This document shows, in pieces, positions 1 through 6,333 of a stretch of DNA of 16,449 nucleotides. The stretch is taken from NCBI GenBank assembly GCA_030605915.1, contig JAUWHM010000040.1:1-16449 (forward strand). Direction: 5' to 3'. A program made the position numbers and the translations under genes. Every line of letters starts with the position of its first letter. Position 1 is the first letter of the stretch. A model generated the notes under the pieces. The model searched no databases, had not been told where the DNA came from, and saw only the letters and a list, made by a program, of their open reading frames with translations. Source of the stretch: Nitrospirota bacterium (GTDB taxonomy: Bacteria; NPL-UPA2; JAGMAN01).

Positions 1-255
1 GTCGTATTCGTATTGTTGTAATCCATTGAATGCCGCTTTTATAGAGCTAAACGTTGGGTTGGGCTGAACGCTATCGAAAATGGCTACTAACGAGCCACGT
101 AATAATTTTTTCAGTGAACTTGAGATTCCTCTTTTTGTGGAGCCGGGTGTGGTAATTAGTGCTGCCTTATGAGAACCAACCAAATCCGGCAAGATTTTAA
201 TAATAGTTGGGCCAAAATGTATTTTGACGGGGTTATTATATTGCCAATTAGACAC
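1..255 (-). CDS. Iron-containing alcohol dehydrogenase, N-terminal part (probable phosphonoacetaldehyde reductase)
   Basis: This is a partial gene: 85 codons are open from a GTG start at 255 to the left edge. The encoded N-terminus reads NPVKIHFGPTIIKILPDL, then ALITTPGSTKRG, then a VQPNPTF-like stretch. This is the pattern of family III (Fe-dependent) alcohol dehydrogenases, in which the first strand-helix pair is followed by the NAD(P)-binding glycine-rich segment. The start overlaps the stop of the decarboxylase gene by 8 nt, and a GAGGAG Shine-Dalgarno lies 6 nt upstream, so it is translated as the third gene of the phosphonate operon. Directly after a phosphonopyruvate decarboxylase, such an enzyme usually reduces phosphonoacetaldehyde to 2-hydroxyethylphosphonate. 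That role is inferred from position, because the metal-binding residues lie outside the window. Confidence 0.8.
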   Translation of the reverse strand, partial: MSNWQYNNPVKIHFGPTIIKILPDLVGSHKAALITTPGSTKRGISSSLKKLLRGSLVAIFDSVQPNPTFSSIKAAFNGLQQYEYD

Positions 256-1411
256 TCTTGTCTCCTCTTGTCAAAAACTTCATAAATCGTTCCTTAACTT
301 GGTAAGGCTTGAGCGTGGGTCGTCCTAAGTCAGAGTTAGAGCTTATGGAAACCTTTACACGTATTAACGATGGACCTTTGCCAGCTCTCGCTGAATTAAC
401 AGCATTTATTAGGTCATCCTTTGTATCAGCACGATAACATCTCCGGTATCCACAGGCAGAAGCTACGTGGCAAAAATCAACCGATGAGGATACGCTGTAT
501 TGTTCCCCTGTCGATTCATAGGCTTCATTATCCAATATGATATGAATAAACTGTTCAGGTTTATAATAACCGATTGTTGCAATGGTACCCATTTTCATTA
601 ATGCGGCGCCATCACCGTCAAGAACAATTACATGCTGTTTCGGTTTTACGTACTGAATTCCAAAACCGATCCCTGCCGCGCATCCCATTGAACCCACAAC
701 GTATAATTGATTTTTGGTATCACCAAGCGTAAAGAGTTCCCTTCCTGTTTTTCCAGCCGTTGCAATGATAGCATCGTCGTCACAGAATGTTTCACGGATG
801 ATTTTGATAGATTCAATGCGGGACATGCGGTTCTCAGGTTTACTCTTGAATTCCCCCGCAGGCTCAGCCAAAGATTGGTTGCTCTTTGTAAAGTCATAAA
901 GTAAATCAGTTTTGCCCACACTTCCCTTTTTCATTATTAGCGCAAAGGGCAAACCGGTTTTTGCCATCTCGTTTCCTGCTCGCCCCAAAACCATGCCAAT
1001 CTTTTCAGGCACATCCGGGAAAAAGTCCCATTGGATATGTAATGTTTCCAGGAGGTCCCCGGTAATCTGTCCCATCAATTCATGTTGCGGTTCATCATTC
1101 AGATGCGGCTCGCCCCGGAGTGTTATTATAAGAAGCAGTGGTATGCGAAACGGAAAATTAAGCGATGTTAGGGGATTGACCATATTGCCGAGACCGGAGT
1201 TCTGACACATAACAACTGACTTGCGACTGGCCAGATACGAACCAGCGGCAATTCCCACGGCCTCACCTTCACTGCTTGCCGCAATATAATCAACATCAGG
1301 ACTTTGGATAATGTAATTAATTAGAGGCTTGAGGAAAGAACAAGGAACGCCTGTGAAAAATGTATAACCAAGTGACGTGCATGCTGATATAAAATCGCTT
1401 GCTTGAAGCAT
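248..1411 (-). CDS. Phosphonopyruvate decarboxylase (ThDP-dependent)
   Basis: This 387-residue enzyme decarboxylates phosphonopyruvate to phosphonoacetaldehyde. That irreversible step pulls the unfavourable PEP mutase reaction forward. It has the layout of a ThDP enzyme of the Ppd/sulfopyruvate decarboxylase group. An N-terminal pyrimidine-binding domain carries SSEGEAVGIA around residues 46-55 (with the cofactor-activating Glu) and NSGLGN near 71-76. A C-terminal pyrophosphate domain carries GDG at 256-258 followed 26 residues later by N285, the classical ThDP/Mg2+ motif. Length and order fit the family. The ATG start lies 7 nt after the PEP mutase stop and the 3' end overlaps the next gene, so the three genes are one operon. 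Sulfopyruvate decarboxylase is the main alternative, but the PEP mutase next door makes phosphonopyruvate the likely substrate. Confidence 0.93.
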   Translation of the reverse strand: MLQASDFISACTSLGYTFFTGVPCSFLKPLINYIIQSPDVDYIAASSEGEAVGIAAGSYLASRKSVVMCQNSGLGNMVNPLTSLNFPFRIPLLLIITLRGEPHLNDEPQHELMGQITGDLLETLHIQWDFFPDVPEKIGMVLGRAGNEMAKTGLPFALIMKKGSVGKTDLLYDFTKSNQSLAEPAGEFKSKPENRMSRIESIKIIRETFCDDDAIIATAGKTGRELFTLGDTKNQLYVVGSMGCAAGIGFGIQYVKPKQHVIVLDGDGAALMKMGTIATIGYYKPEQFIHIILDNEAYESTGEQYSVSSSVDFCHVASACGYRRCYRADTKDDLINAVNSARAGKGPSLIRVKVSISSNSDLGRPTLKPYQVKERFMKFLTRGDKSV

Positions 1412-1418
1412 TGATTCA

Positions 1419-2717
1419 CTACCTCGTGCCCGGGATTAAATCGAGTAATTCATTTATTGGCATACATTCTTCGTCACATTCTGATGATCTGCCATACCTG
1501 AGAATAGATTTTGCGACTCGCAACATTGCTGGATAGGCAGATCGCAACATATGGTTTGCGTATATGATTATCTTTGCTCCGGCATGTACCAGTTCATCTT
1601 CATACACTTTGTTATAGCTCGATGGTATGAGAACTAACGGCACTCGATCACTCAATTCGTTATATTGCCTACAGAATTCGAAAATTTCTCCCGGCTCTTT
1701 TTTCTTGCTATGAATCATTATCGAATCTGCTCCAGCTTCTATATAAGCCTCTGCTCTTTTCAGTGCATCATCAAGGCCTTTTCCAAGTATAAGGCTTTCA
1801 ATTCGGGCAATTATCATGAAATCGCTGCTTATTTGTGCTTCCTTACCAACCCGAATCTTGTTACAAAAATTCTCAATTGCATCCTGCGTCTGTGGTACTT
1901 CTGTACCTAAGAGAGAGTTCTTCTTCAGACCTATCTTATCTTCTATAATAACAGCAGAAATTCCAAGTCGTTCCAGTGATTTTACCGTGAATGCGAAATG
2001 TTCCGGTCTTCCTCCAGTATCAGCATCAAGTATTAATGGTTTTGTTGTAACCTCAAAAATACTATTGACAGTAGCCATCCTTGAAGTCATATCTACAACT
2101 TCAATGTCAGGTTTCCCTTTTGCCGTGGAATCGGTCAAACTGCTTGACCACATGCAATCGAATTCCCGGACAACGCCATCCTGTTCAATCTTTAAGTTCT
2201 CTACAATTAATCCGGTTAGTCCATTATGAACCTCAAGCACACGTACAAATGGTTTAGCCGCAATAAGCCTTCCTAATGTCCTTAAACGAATATTCGGAGT
2301 CGTACCAATTGCTTTCAGATCATTATGTAGCTGTGTTGATGAAATGCTCGGAGTATATGGAACTTCAATTAATTTTCCACCCCATTCATTCAGTGTTTCT
2401 ATCACTTTTTGACGAGTTCCCGCCTGCACACCGCTGCCCCAATCATCACCATGCACAACATAATCAGGTTTAATCTCCCTCAAATTAGATGAATAATCCA
2501 ACGTAAATTGAGGAATTACATCGCTCACTCCTTTGATTTGCTCGATGACAGTCTTACGCTGTTCGTATGTAAGAAATGGCAGACGTTTATAACTGGCAAT
2601 AGCCTTGTCTGTAAGCAGCCCCACAGTGACCTTCCCCAGTTTTGCTGCTTCCTTTATGATATTGATGTGCCCGGGATGAATAAGGTCGGCACTCATACCT
2701 ACATAAACTTTTTTCAT
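1419..2717 (-). CDS. Nucleotidyltransferase-phosphoenolpyruvate mutase fusion
   Basis: This is a two-domain protein of 432 residues. Residues 1-135 form a cytidylyltransferase-like domain with the HxGH motif as HPGH (14-17) and a C-terminal SISSTQL (124-130) equivalent to the ISSTxL motif. Residues about 145-430 form a PEP mutase/isocitrate-lyase-fold domain with WSSSLTDS (190-197), the metal-binding DADTGG (231-236) and the diagnostic PEP mutase loop EDKIGLKKNS (259-268). PEP mutase converts PEP to phosphonopyruvate, the entry step of nearly all phosphonate biosynthesis. The fused transferase is known in this family and is expected to make a CMP-activated phosphonate for transfer to a glycan or lipid. 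The ATG has GAGG 6 nt upstream. It is the first gene of the phosphonate operon. Confidence 0.95.
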   Translation of the reverse strand: MKKVYVGMSADLIHPGHINIIKEAAKLGKVTVGLLTDKAIASYKRLPFLTYEQRKTVIEQIKGVSDVIPQFTLDYSSNLREIKPDYVVHGDDWGSGVQAGTRQKVIETLNEWGGKLIEVPYTPSISSTQLHNDLKAIGTTPNIRLRTLGRLIAAKPFVRVLEVHNGLTGLIVENLKIEQDGVVREFDCMWSSSLTDSTAKGKPDIEVVDMTSRMATVNSIFEVTTKPLILDADTGGRPEHFAFTVKSLERLGISAVIIEDKIGLKKNSLLGTEVPQTQDAIENFCNKIRVGKEAQISSDFMIIARIESLILGKGLDDALKRAEAYIEAGADSIMIHSKKKEPGEIFEFCRQYNELSDRVPLVLIPSSYNKVYEDELVHAGAKIIIYANHMLRSAYPAMLRVAKSILRYGRSSECDEECMPINELLDLIPGTR

Positions 2718-3106
2718 ATTATACCTCGCCAGTAAGCACTAAAGTAATATTGCAGTGGACCCAATGTCAGGTGCTGACTTCATAATTTTTATAATTTCAT
2801 GAGAACTGTTGGACCACTCATTTACAGTAAAATATACACTCTCACAGATTGTGCTTTTGTTTAGGAGAGGGCTGAAAGCCTCTAAAGTTCTCGCTTTTGT
2901 ACTGAAATTAACCATATATGCAATCCTCTGATATGAATTGTTATCCCTTTAGAAATTTGTGCTATTGGTCCTGTCAGGCCTTTTTGATAAGTCCCTTTAT
3001 TTAGAACAAGTCAAATAATATTAAGCATATCAACACTTTTATTCGTTTGAGTGCATATGGCCGATATGTCACAGCCAAAAGGCCTAAATATTATTGTTTT
3101 ACCCTG
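2718..3106. other. 389-bp AT-rich intergenic region before the phosphonate operon
   Basis: No gene is supported here. The region must hold the promoter of the phosphonate operon, but I see no convincing sigma-70 hexamer pair; several 4/6 matches exist and none stands out. A 9-bp complementary pair (AGGCCTTTT at 2976-2984 and AAAAGGCCT at 3077-3085) and a weak 6-bp hairpin just after the exporter stop are present, but neither is followed by a U tract. I cannot call a terminator. Confidence 0.5.
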
Positions 3107-4390
3107 CTAACTTTTAAGCATTTCTGTTGTCCACTTCAAGTCAGGCCTTACGACACCCAGCCATTTCCCTTGCCACCCTCCATGTTTAGACCGCATCTCG
3201 ACTGAATCATACACCTCAAATATTACAACCTCTGGATCCACAAAAAGCTGAGTCATATGATCTTCTACGATCTGCATTCTAACAAAGTATACCCCATTGT
3301 TTAGGAATGCGCCCGGAATGTGACAGGTGGTCTTAAAAAGGCTTGCAGGAAATGGTTTCCCGTCCCAAACGGGTTCTTGAAGGGGGACAGAAGCAAAGAC
3401 AAATACCCCGTCCTCGTTAAAAAGTGCTACTGTTAAATTTAACCTCACATCCGGGATAAGATTCCAGTATTCAAACTCCAAAACAATCGGTGTTGTCACA
3501 TATATAGTATCAGTTGGTACTCCATCTTCCGGGCGAACGCATGCCCTCCTCAAACGAACCCTATTGCCTCCAGGTGCGGTTTCTTTATCTTCCCACACCT
3601 GCTCGGTTTTAACATTTGAAAATATATTGCCTAGATACCGATTAACTACTTTTAAAGATTCACCATCATCGATTATTCGTCCTTGATCTATTAAGATTAC
3701 CCGTTTGCACATTTGTTGGATAGCAGACATATTGTGACTAACAAACAAAACCGTTCTTCCCTCACCAGCAATGTTCTCCATTTTTCCAAGACACTTTTTT
3801 TGGAAAGCGAAATCCCCTACTGCCAGCACCTCGTCCACCAGCAGAATCTCCGGCTCCAAATGAGCGGCAACGGCAAAAGCACGTCTAACATACATACCGC
3901 TGGAGTAGTACTTCACCGGCGTGTCTATGAACTTCTTCAACTCAGCAAAGGCCACCATCTCGTCAAACTTCCGGTCAATCTCCGCCTTCTTCATTCCCAG
4001 GATAGATCCGTTCAGATATATGTTCTCCCGCCCAGTCAATTCGGGGTGAAAACCAGTGCCTACTTCAAGAAGACTTCCCACCCTTCCATGCACTTCTGCA
4101 TAACCTTCAGTTGGTTCTGTAATACGCGAAAGAATTTTCAGTAAGGTGGTCTTTCCGGCACCATTCCTGCCGATGATTCCCAGCACTTCCCCCCTTTTGA
4201 CCTCAAAAGAAACATCCTTCAGCGCCAAGATGTGTCCATTTTCCTTCTCACCGGTTGAACCCTTTTTGCTTTTTTTGAAGGGGGCAGTAAAAAGTCTGGT
4301 TATTTCATCCCTCAGGGCCCTGTAGGAAACCTTTTCCCCTATTCTGTATCTTTTGCTTAAATTTTCTACTCTGACCGCTACATCATCCAT
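3107..4390 (-). CDS. Polysaccharide ABC exporter, ATP-binding subunit (Wzt/TagH type)
   Basis: This is the nucleotide-binding subunit of an ABC-2 polysaccharide exporter, 427 residues from the chosen start. Visible motifs are Walker A GRNGAGKT (74-81), an ABC signature in the YSSGM form (152-156) typical of O-antigen/teichoic acid exporters, Walker B EILLVDE (171-177) followed by VLAVGD, and the switch His in VSHN (near 218). Residues after about 270 form an extra C-terminal region like the Wzt carbohydrate-binding domain, which in characterised systems recognises the end of the finished glycan. The frame can be extended to a TTG at 4420, but ATG at 4390 has a good GAGGG Shine-Dalgarno and begins MDDVAVRV, the usual family start. 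It lies 51 nt after the permease stop, in the same operon; a C-rich hairpin repeat fills the gap. Confidence 0.93.
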   Translation of the reverse strand: MDDVAVRVENLSKRYRIGEKVSYRALRDEITRLFTAPFKKSKKGSTGEKENGHILALKDVSFEVKRGEVLGIIGRNGAGKTTLLKILSRITEPTEGYAEVHGRVGSLLEVGTGFHPELTGRENIYLNGSILGMKKAEIDRKFDEMVAFAELKKFIDTPVKYYSSGMYVRRAFAVAAHLEPEILLVDEVLAVGDFAFQKKCLGKMENIAGEGRTVLFVSHNMSAIQQMCKRVILIDQGRIIDDGESLKVVNRYLGNIFSNVKTEQVWEDKETAPGGNRVRLRRACVRPEDGVPTDTIYVTTPIVLEFEYWNLIPDVRLNLTVALFNEDGVFVFASVPLQEPVWDGKPFPASLFKTTCHIPGAFLNNGVYFVRMQIVEDHMTQLFVDPEVVIFEVYDSVEMRSKHGGWQGKWLGVVRPDLKWTTEMLKS

Positions 4391-4395
4391 TTTCA

Positions 4396-4428
4396 CCCTC
4401 ACCCTAACCCTCTCCCACAAGGGGAGGG
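4396..4428 (-). repeat. C-rich/G-rich hairpin repeat, copy 1
   Basis: On the minus strand this reads as a GGGAGAGGGTTAGGGTGAGGG-type unit. On the plus strand, CCCTCTCC and GGGGAGGG (4408-4415 and 4421-4428) form an 8-bp stem (one G-T pair) with loop CACAA. A second, diverged copy lies at 5855-5887. Similar C/G-rich hairpin repeats are scattered in many bacterial genomes. This copy sits between the permease and ATPase genes, and its GAGGG end supplies the Shine-Dalgarno of the ATPase. Confidence 0.6.
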
Positions 4429-4441
4429 AAAAGGTTCTCTC

Positions 4442-5302
4442 TCACACCACATCTGCAAATGTTTGCTCCATCTTGCGGAAGTAGAAGATTCCCCCAATAA
4501 TGATGACCATTATTGCTAAAACTGAGACAGTTAGGGATGGTCCCCAGATTGTTCCTTTGCCAAGCAATGCTCTTCTGAATCCCTCTATCACGCCTACCAT
4601 TGGATTCAATCCATAAAGTGCTCGCCAGCGCTCCGGAACTATAGTCATTGGATAGGCAATTGGAGTTGCAAAAAGCCAGAGCTGGATCAGAAATGGAACA
4701 GCATACCGGACATCCCTATATTGAACATTCAGTGCCGAAAGCCACAGCCCTACTCCAAAGGCAGTTATCATTGACAGGAGCACAAACAGAGGTATTGTCC
4801 ATAGCGCTCCTACCACAGGGAGCCCTACCAAGCCCTTGTGATGATAGAAAAACACCATTCCCACGAGGACTGCAAAGGCAATGACAAAATCTACTAATGC
4901 TCCGAGAATAGAGGACAGGGGCAAAATCACGCGAGGGAAATATATTTTGGTAATTGTCTGCTGATGCCCCACAAGACTGTTTGTCGCCTGAGTGAGACTG
5001 TTTGCAAAATAGGTCCAGGGGACAAGGGCACTGTAAGCGAATATTGGATAAGGTAAGCCCTCTGAAGGAATGCGAGCAAGTTTTCCGAAAAACAAGCTGA
5101 AGACAACCATTGTGAAAAAAGGCTGGATAATTGCCCAGGCGGCACCAATGGCGGTTTGTTTATAGCGGACTTTTATATCACGCCAGGTGAGAAAATATAT
5201 GAGTTCTCGGTATTCCCATAGCTCCCTGAGATTCAGGAATCTCCAGCCATGTGTTGGCCTGATGCGAGTTACCGGAAGTTCTGTCAGCGATTCTGTAGCC
5301 AC
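4442..5302 (-). CDS. Polysaccharide ABC exporter, membrane subunit (Wzm/TagG type, ABC-2)
   Basis: This is a 286-residue inner-membrane permease of the ABC-2 family that pairs with the downstream Wzt-like ATPase to flip or export a polysaccharide. The N-terminal cytoplasmic stretch contains the family segment LWEYRELIYFLTWRDIKVRY with a following YKQTAIGAAWAIIQP, after which about six hydrophobic helices follow (approximately 58-80, 95-120, 140-165, 175-200, 208-230 and 258-278). The start is a GTG with GGAGG 10 nt upstream. The gene follows the GbsR-like regulator by 49 nt. The short charged C-terminus ends in TGA, which shows that TGA is an ordinary stop codon here. Confidence 0.92.
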   Translation of the reverse strand: MATESLTELPVTRIRPTHGWRFLNLRELWEYRELIYFLTWRDIKVRYKQTAIGAAWAIIQPFFTMVVFSLFFGKLARIPSEGLPYPIFAYSALVPWTYFANSLTQATNSLVGHQQTITKIYFPRVILPLSSILGALVDFVIAFAVLVGMVFFYHHKGLVGLPVVGALWTIPLFVLLSMITAFGVGLWLSALNVQYRDVRYAVPFLIQLWLFATPIAYPMTIVPERWRALYGLNPMVGVIEGFRRALLGKGTIWGPSLTVSVLAIMVIIIGGIFYFRKMEQTFADVV

Positions 5303-5351
5303 TTTGTTATTGCCTCCAAATTGGTTAACATTGTGCTTGAGGTTGTGTAAG

Positions 5352-5849
5352 TTAAGTCATTATTTTTGAAGCGGTTTCAACTAAGCCATTTAGGCGCCAG
5401 TACATCTCCTTCACCTTCTCCAGTCTCTCCCGGTAGAGCTTGGCCATCTTCTTTTCCTTGCCATTGTATTTACCCTCTCCTTCTCGGATGGTCTCCTCAG
5501 CCCATTTTATGGCTTCTAAGGCTTCATCCATCCTACGGGTAAGGCCAGTCTTAAGCCTTTCAGTTATTATCTTAAAGATGTCTAATTCAGCTTTGTAGAA
5601 GTCTCTCCGGTCTCCCTTCACCCATACCTTCCGAGCCGCTCCCCATTTCTCTAATTCCCGCACATTGACGCTCACATTCCCCTTGCTCACCTTGAGGCGC
5701 TTCACCATATCATCTAAGGAGACGGGCTCATTGCTCATAAAGAGGAGGTCATAGAGCTGCGCTGCCACTTTGTTAAGCCCTAAGTTTGAGCCTAACTGTC
5801 CGATGCTCTCAATAAAACCATCAACTGATTTTTCTAAGGTAGAATTCAT
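5352..5849 (-). CDS. GbsR/MarR-family winged-helix regulator
   Basis: This is a 165-residue DNA-binding protein. Residues about 20-85 form a winged helix: a first helix region LGLNKVAAQLYDLLF, then LDDMVKRLKVSKGNVSVNVR as the helix-turn-helix, then a wing with VKGDRRDFYKAE. The rest is a long charged helical tail (about 95-165) suited to dimerisation. This architecture matches the GbsR (COG1510) branch of MarR regulators. It is the first gene of a transcript with the Wzm/Wzt exporter, so control of export and of its own synthesis is likely. Tandem 9-bp repeats at the predicted transcription start (5977-5994) are a candidate operator. Its Shine-Dalgarno (GAGGG) is part of the C/G-rich repeat. 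The effector cannot be read from the sequence; known GbsR proteins sense choline. Confidence 0.85.
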   Translation of the reverse strand: MNSTLEKSVDGFIESIGQLGSNLGLNKVAAQLYDLLFMSNEPVSLDDMVKRLKVSKGNVSVNVRELEKWGAARKVWVKGDRRDFYKAELDIFKIITERLKTGLTRRMDEALEAIKWAEETIREGEGKYNGKEKKMAKLYRERLEKVKEMYWRLNGLVETASKIMT

Positions 5850-5854
5850 GAATA

Positions 5855-5887
5855 CCCCCTCACCCCTACCCTCCCCCTATACGGGAG
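5855..5887 (-). repeat. C-rich/G-rich hairpin repeat, copy 2
   Basis: This is a diverged copy of the unit at 4396-4428. The minus strand has GGGAGGGTAGGGGTGAGGG just before the regulator start, against GAGGGTTAGGGTGAGGG in copy 1. CTCCC (5871-5875) and GGGAG (5883-5887) can pair. As in copy 1, the G-rich end abuts a start codon and provides the ribosome-binding sequence. Confidence 0.5.
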
Positions 5888-5976
5888 ATGGATATGAAAA
5901 GGAAATGAACTTAGCGCCCTTCGGGCAAACCTCTTAACCCTTTTATATTCAATGACTTTAAAAGGCAATTTATATC

Positions 5977-5994
5977 ATTCTAAACATTCTGAAC
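5977..5994. promoter_or_regulatory. Tandem 9-bp repeats at the transcription start (candidate operator)
   Basis: ATTCTAAAC (5977-5985) is followed directly by ATTCTGAAC (5986-5994). The pair begins 2 nt downstream of the -10 element and covers the expected start site at about 5990, a position where a bound repressor would block initiation. Assignment to the GbsR-like protein encoded downstream is inference. Confidence 0.4.
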
Positions 5995-5996
5995 GA

Positions 5997-6025
5997 ATTA
6001 TACCATATAAATGCCATCTTGTCAA
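5997..6025 (-). promoter_or_regulatory. Consensus sigma-70 promoter for the regulator-exporter operon
   Basis: On the minus strand, a perfect TTGACA (6025-6020) is followed after exactly 17 nt by a perfect TATAAT (6002-5997). The start site is expected near 5990, giving a leader of about 140 nt before the regulator gene. The upstream operon's terminator lies just behind it (6034-6078), which confirms a transcription-unit boundary. Confidence 0.88.
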
Positions 6026-6033
6026 GTCCCCCG

Positions 6034-6078
6034 GCAAAAAAATCCAAAAAAATAACCGAGGGCTAATTGACCCTCGGT
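6034..6078 (-). terminator. Rho-independent terminator of the grpE-dnaK-antitoxin unit
   Basis: ACCGAGGG (6055-6062) and CCCTCGGT (6071-6078) form a perfect 8-bp GC-rich stem with an 8-nt loop. On the minus strand the stem is followed by TATTTTTTTGG and a second run of seven T. It lies 36 nt after the antitoxin stop, so the heat-shock unit ends here. Confidence 0.9.
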
Positions 6079-6114
6079 GTTTACCTGAAAATGGGCGCTG
6101 TCCATATTTTCTAT

Positions 6115-6306
6115 CTATAAACATCTCTCCTTAAATTCATCAAAGCTAATATACTCTCCTTTTTCTATGCTTTCGTGTTCTTGTCTTAACTCCCTGACTA
6201 TATTTGGATTTATCTGTAGAATCTCCGTGGTTTCTTTCATGGACTCGTACTCTTCAATCGGTATAAGAACCATTGGCTTATCGCTCTTTATTGTTATTGT
6301 AGACAT
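6115..6306 (-). CDS. Small orphan antitoxin-like protein (Phd/YefM-related)
   Basis: This 63-residue protein resembles the middle and C-terminal parts of Phd/YefM antitoxins: a strand (KPMVLIP) leading into IEEYESMKET, then a helical segment with REL and an acidic tail ending in ISFDEFKERCL, the type of tail that wraps a RelE/ParE/Doc toxin. The first strand-helix of full-length Phd proteins is shortened. The start ATG is preceded by AAGGGGAAGGG. It begins 27 nt after the dnaK stop with no promoter or terminator between, so it is probably co-transcribed with dnaK. No toxin gene follows; the terminator comes 36 nt after its stop. Function is inferred from sequence pattern only. Confidence 0.6.
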   Translation of the reverse strand: MSTITIKSDKPMVLIPIEEYESMKETTEILQINPNIVRELRQEHESIEKGEYISFDEFKERCL

Positions 6307-6333
6307 TTTTCCCTTCCCCTTTCTTCTCTATCC

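Noticed and set aside
2976..3085. AGGCCTTTT/AAAAGGCCT pair as a terminator
   Set aside because: The arms are 92 nt apart, AGGCCT is self-palindromic and no U tract follows a stable stem.
4391..4420. Extended start of the exporter ATPase at TTG 4420
   Set aside because: The extra residues come from the C/G-rich repeat and the TTG has no ribosome-binding site; ATG 4390 has one.
6034..6114. Toxin gene downstream of the antitoxin-like gene
   Set aside because: The only frame is about 27 codons long and runs through the terminator hairpin.
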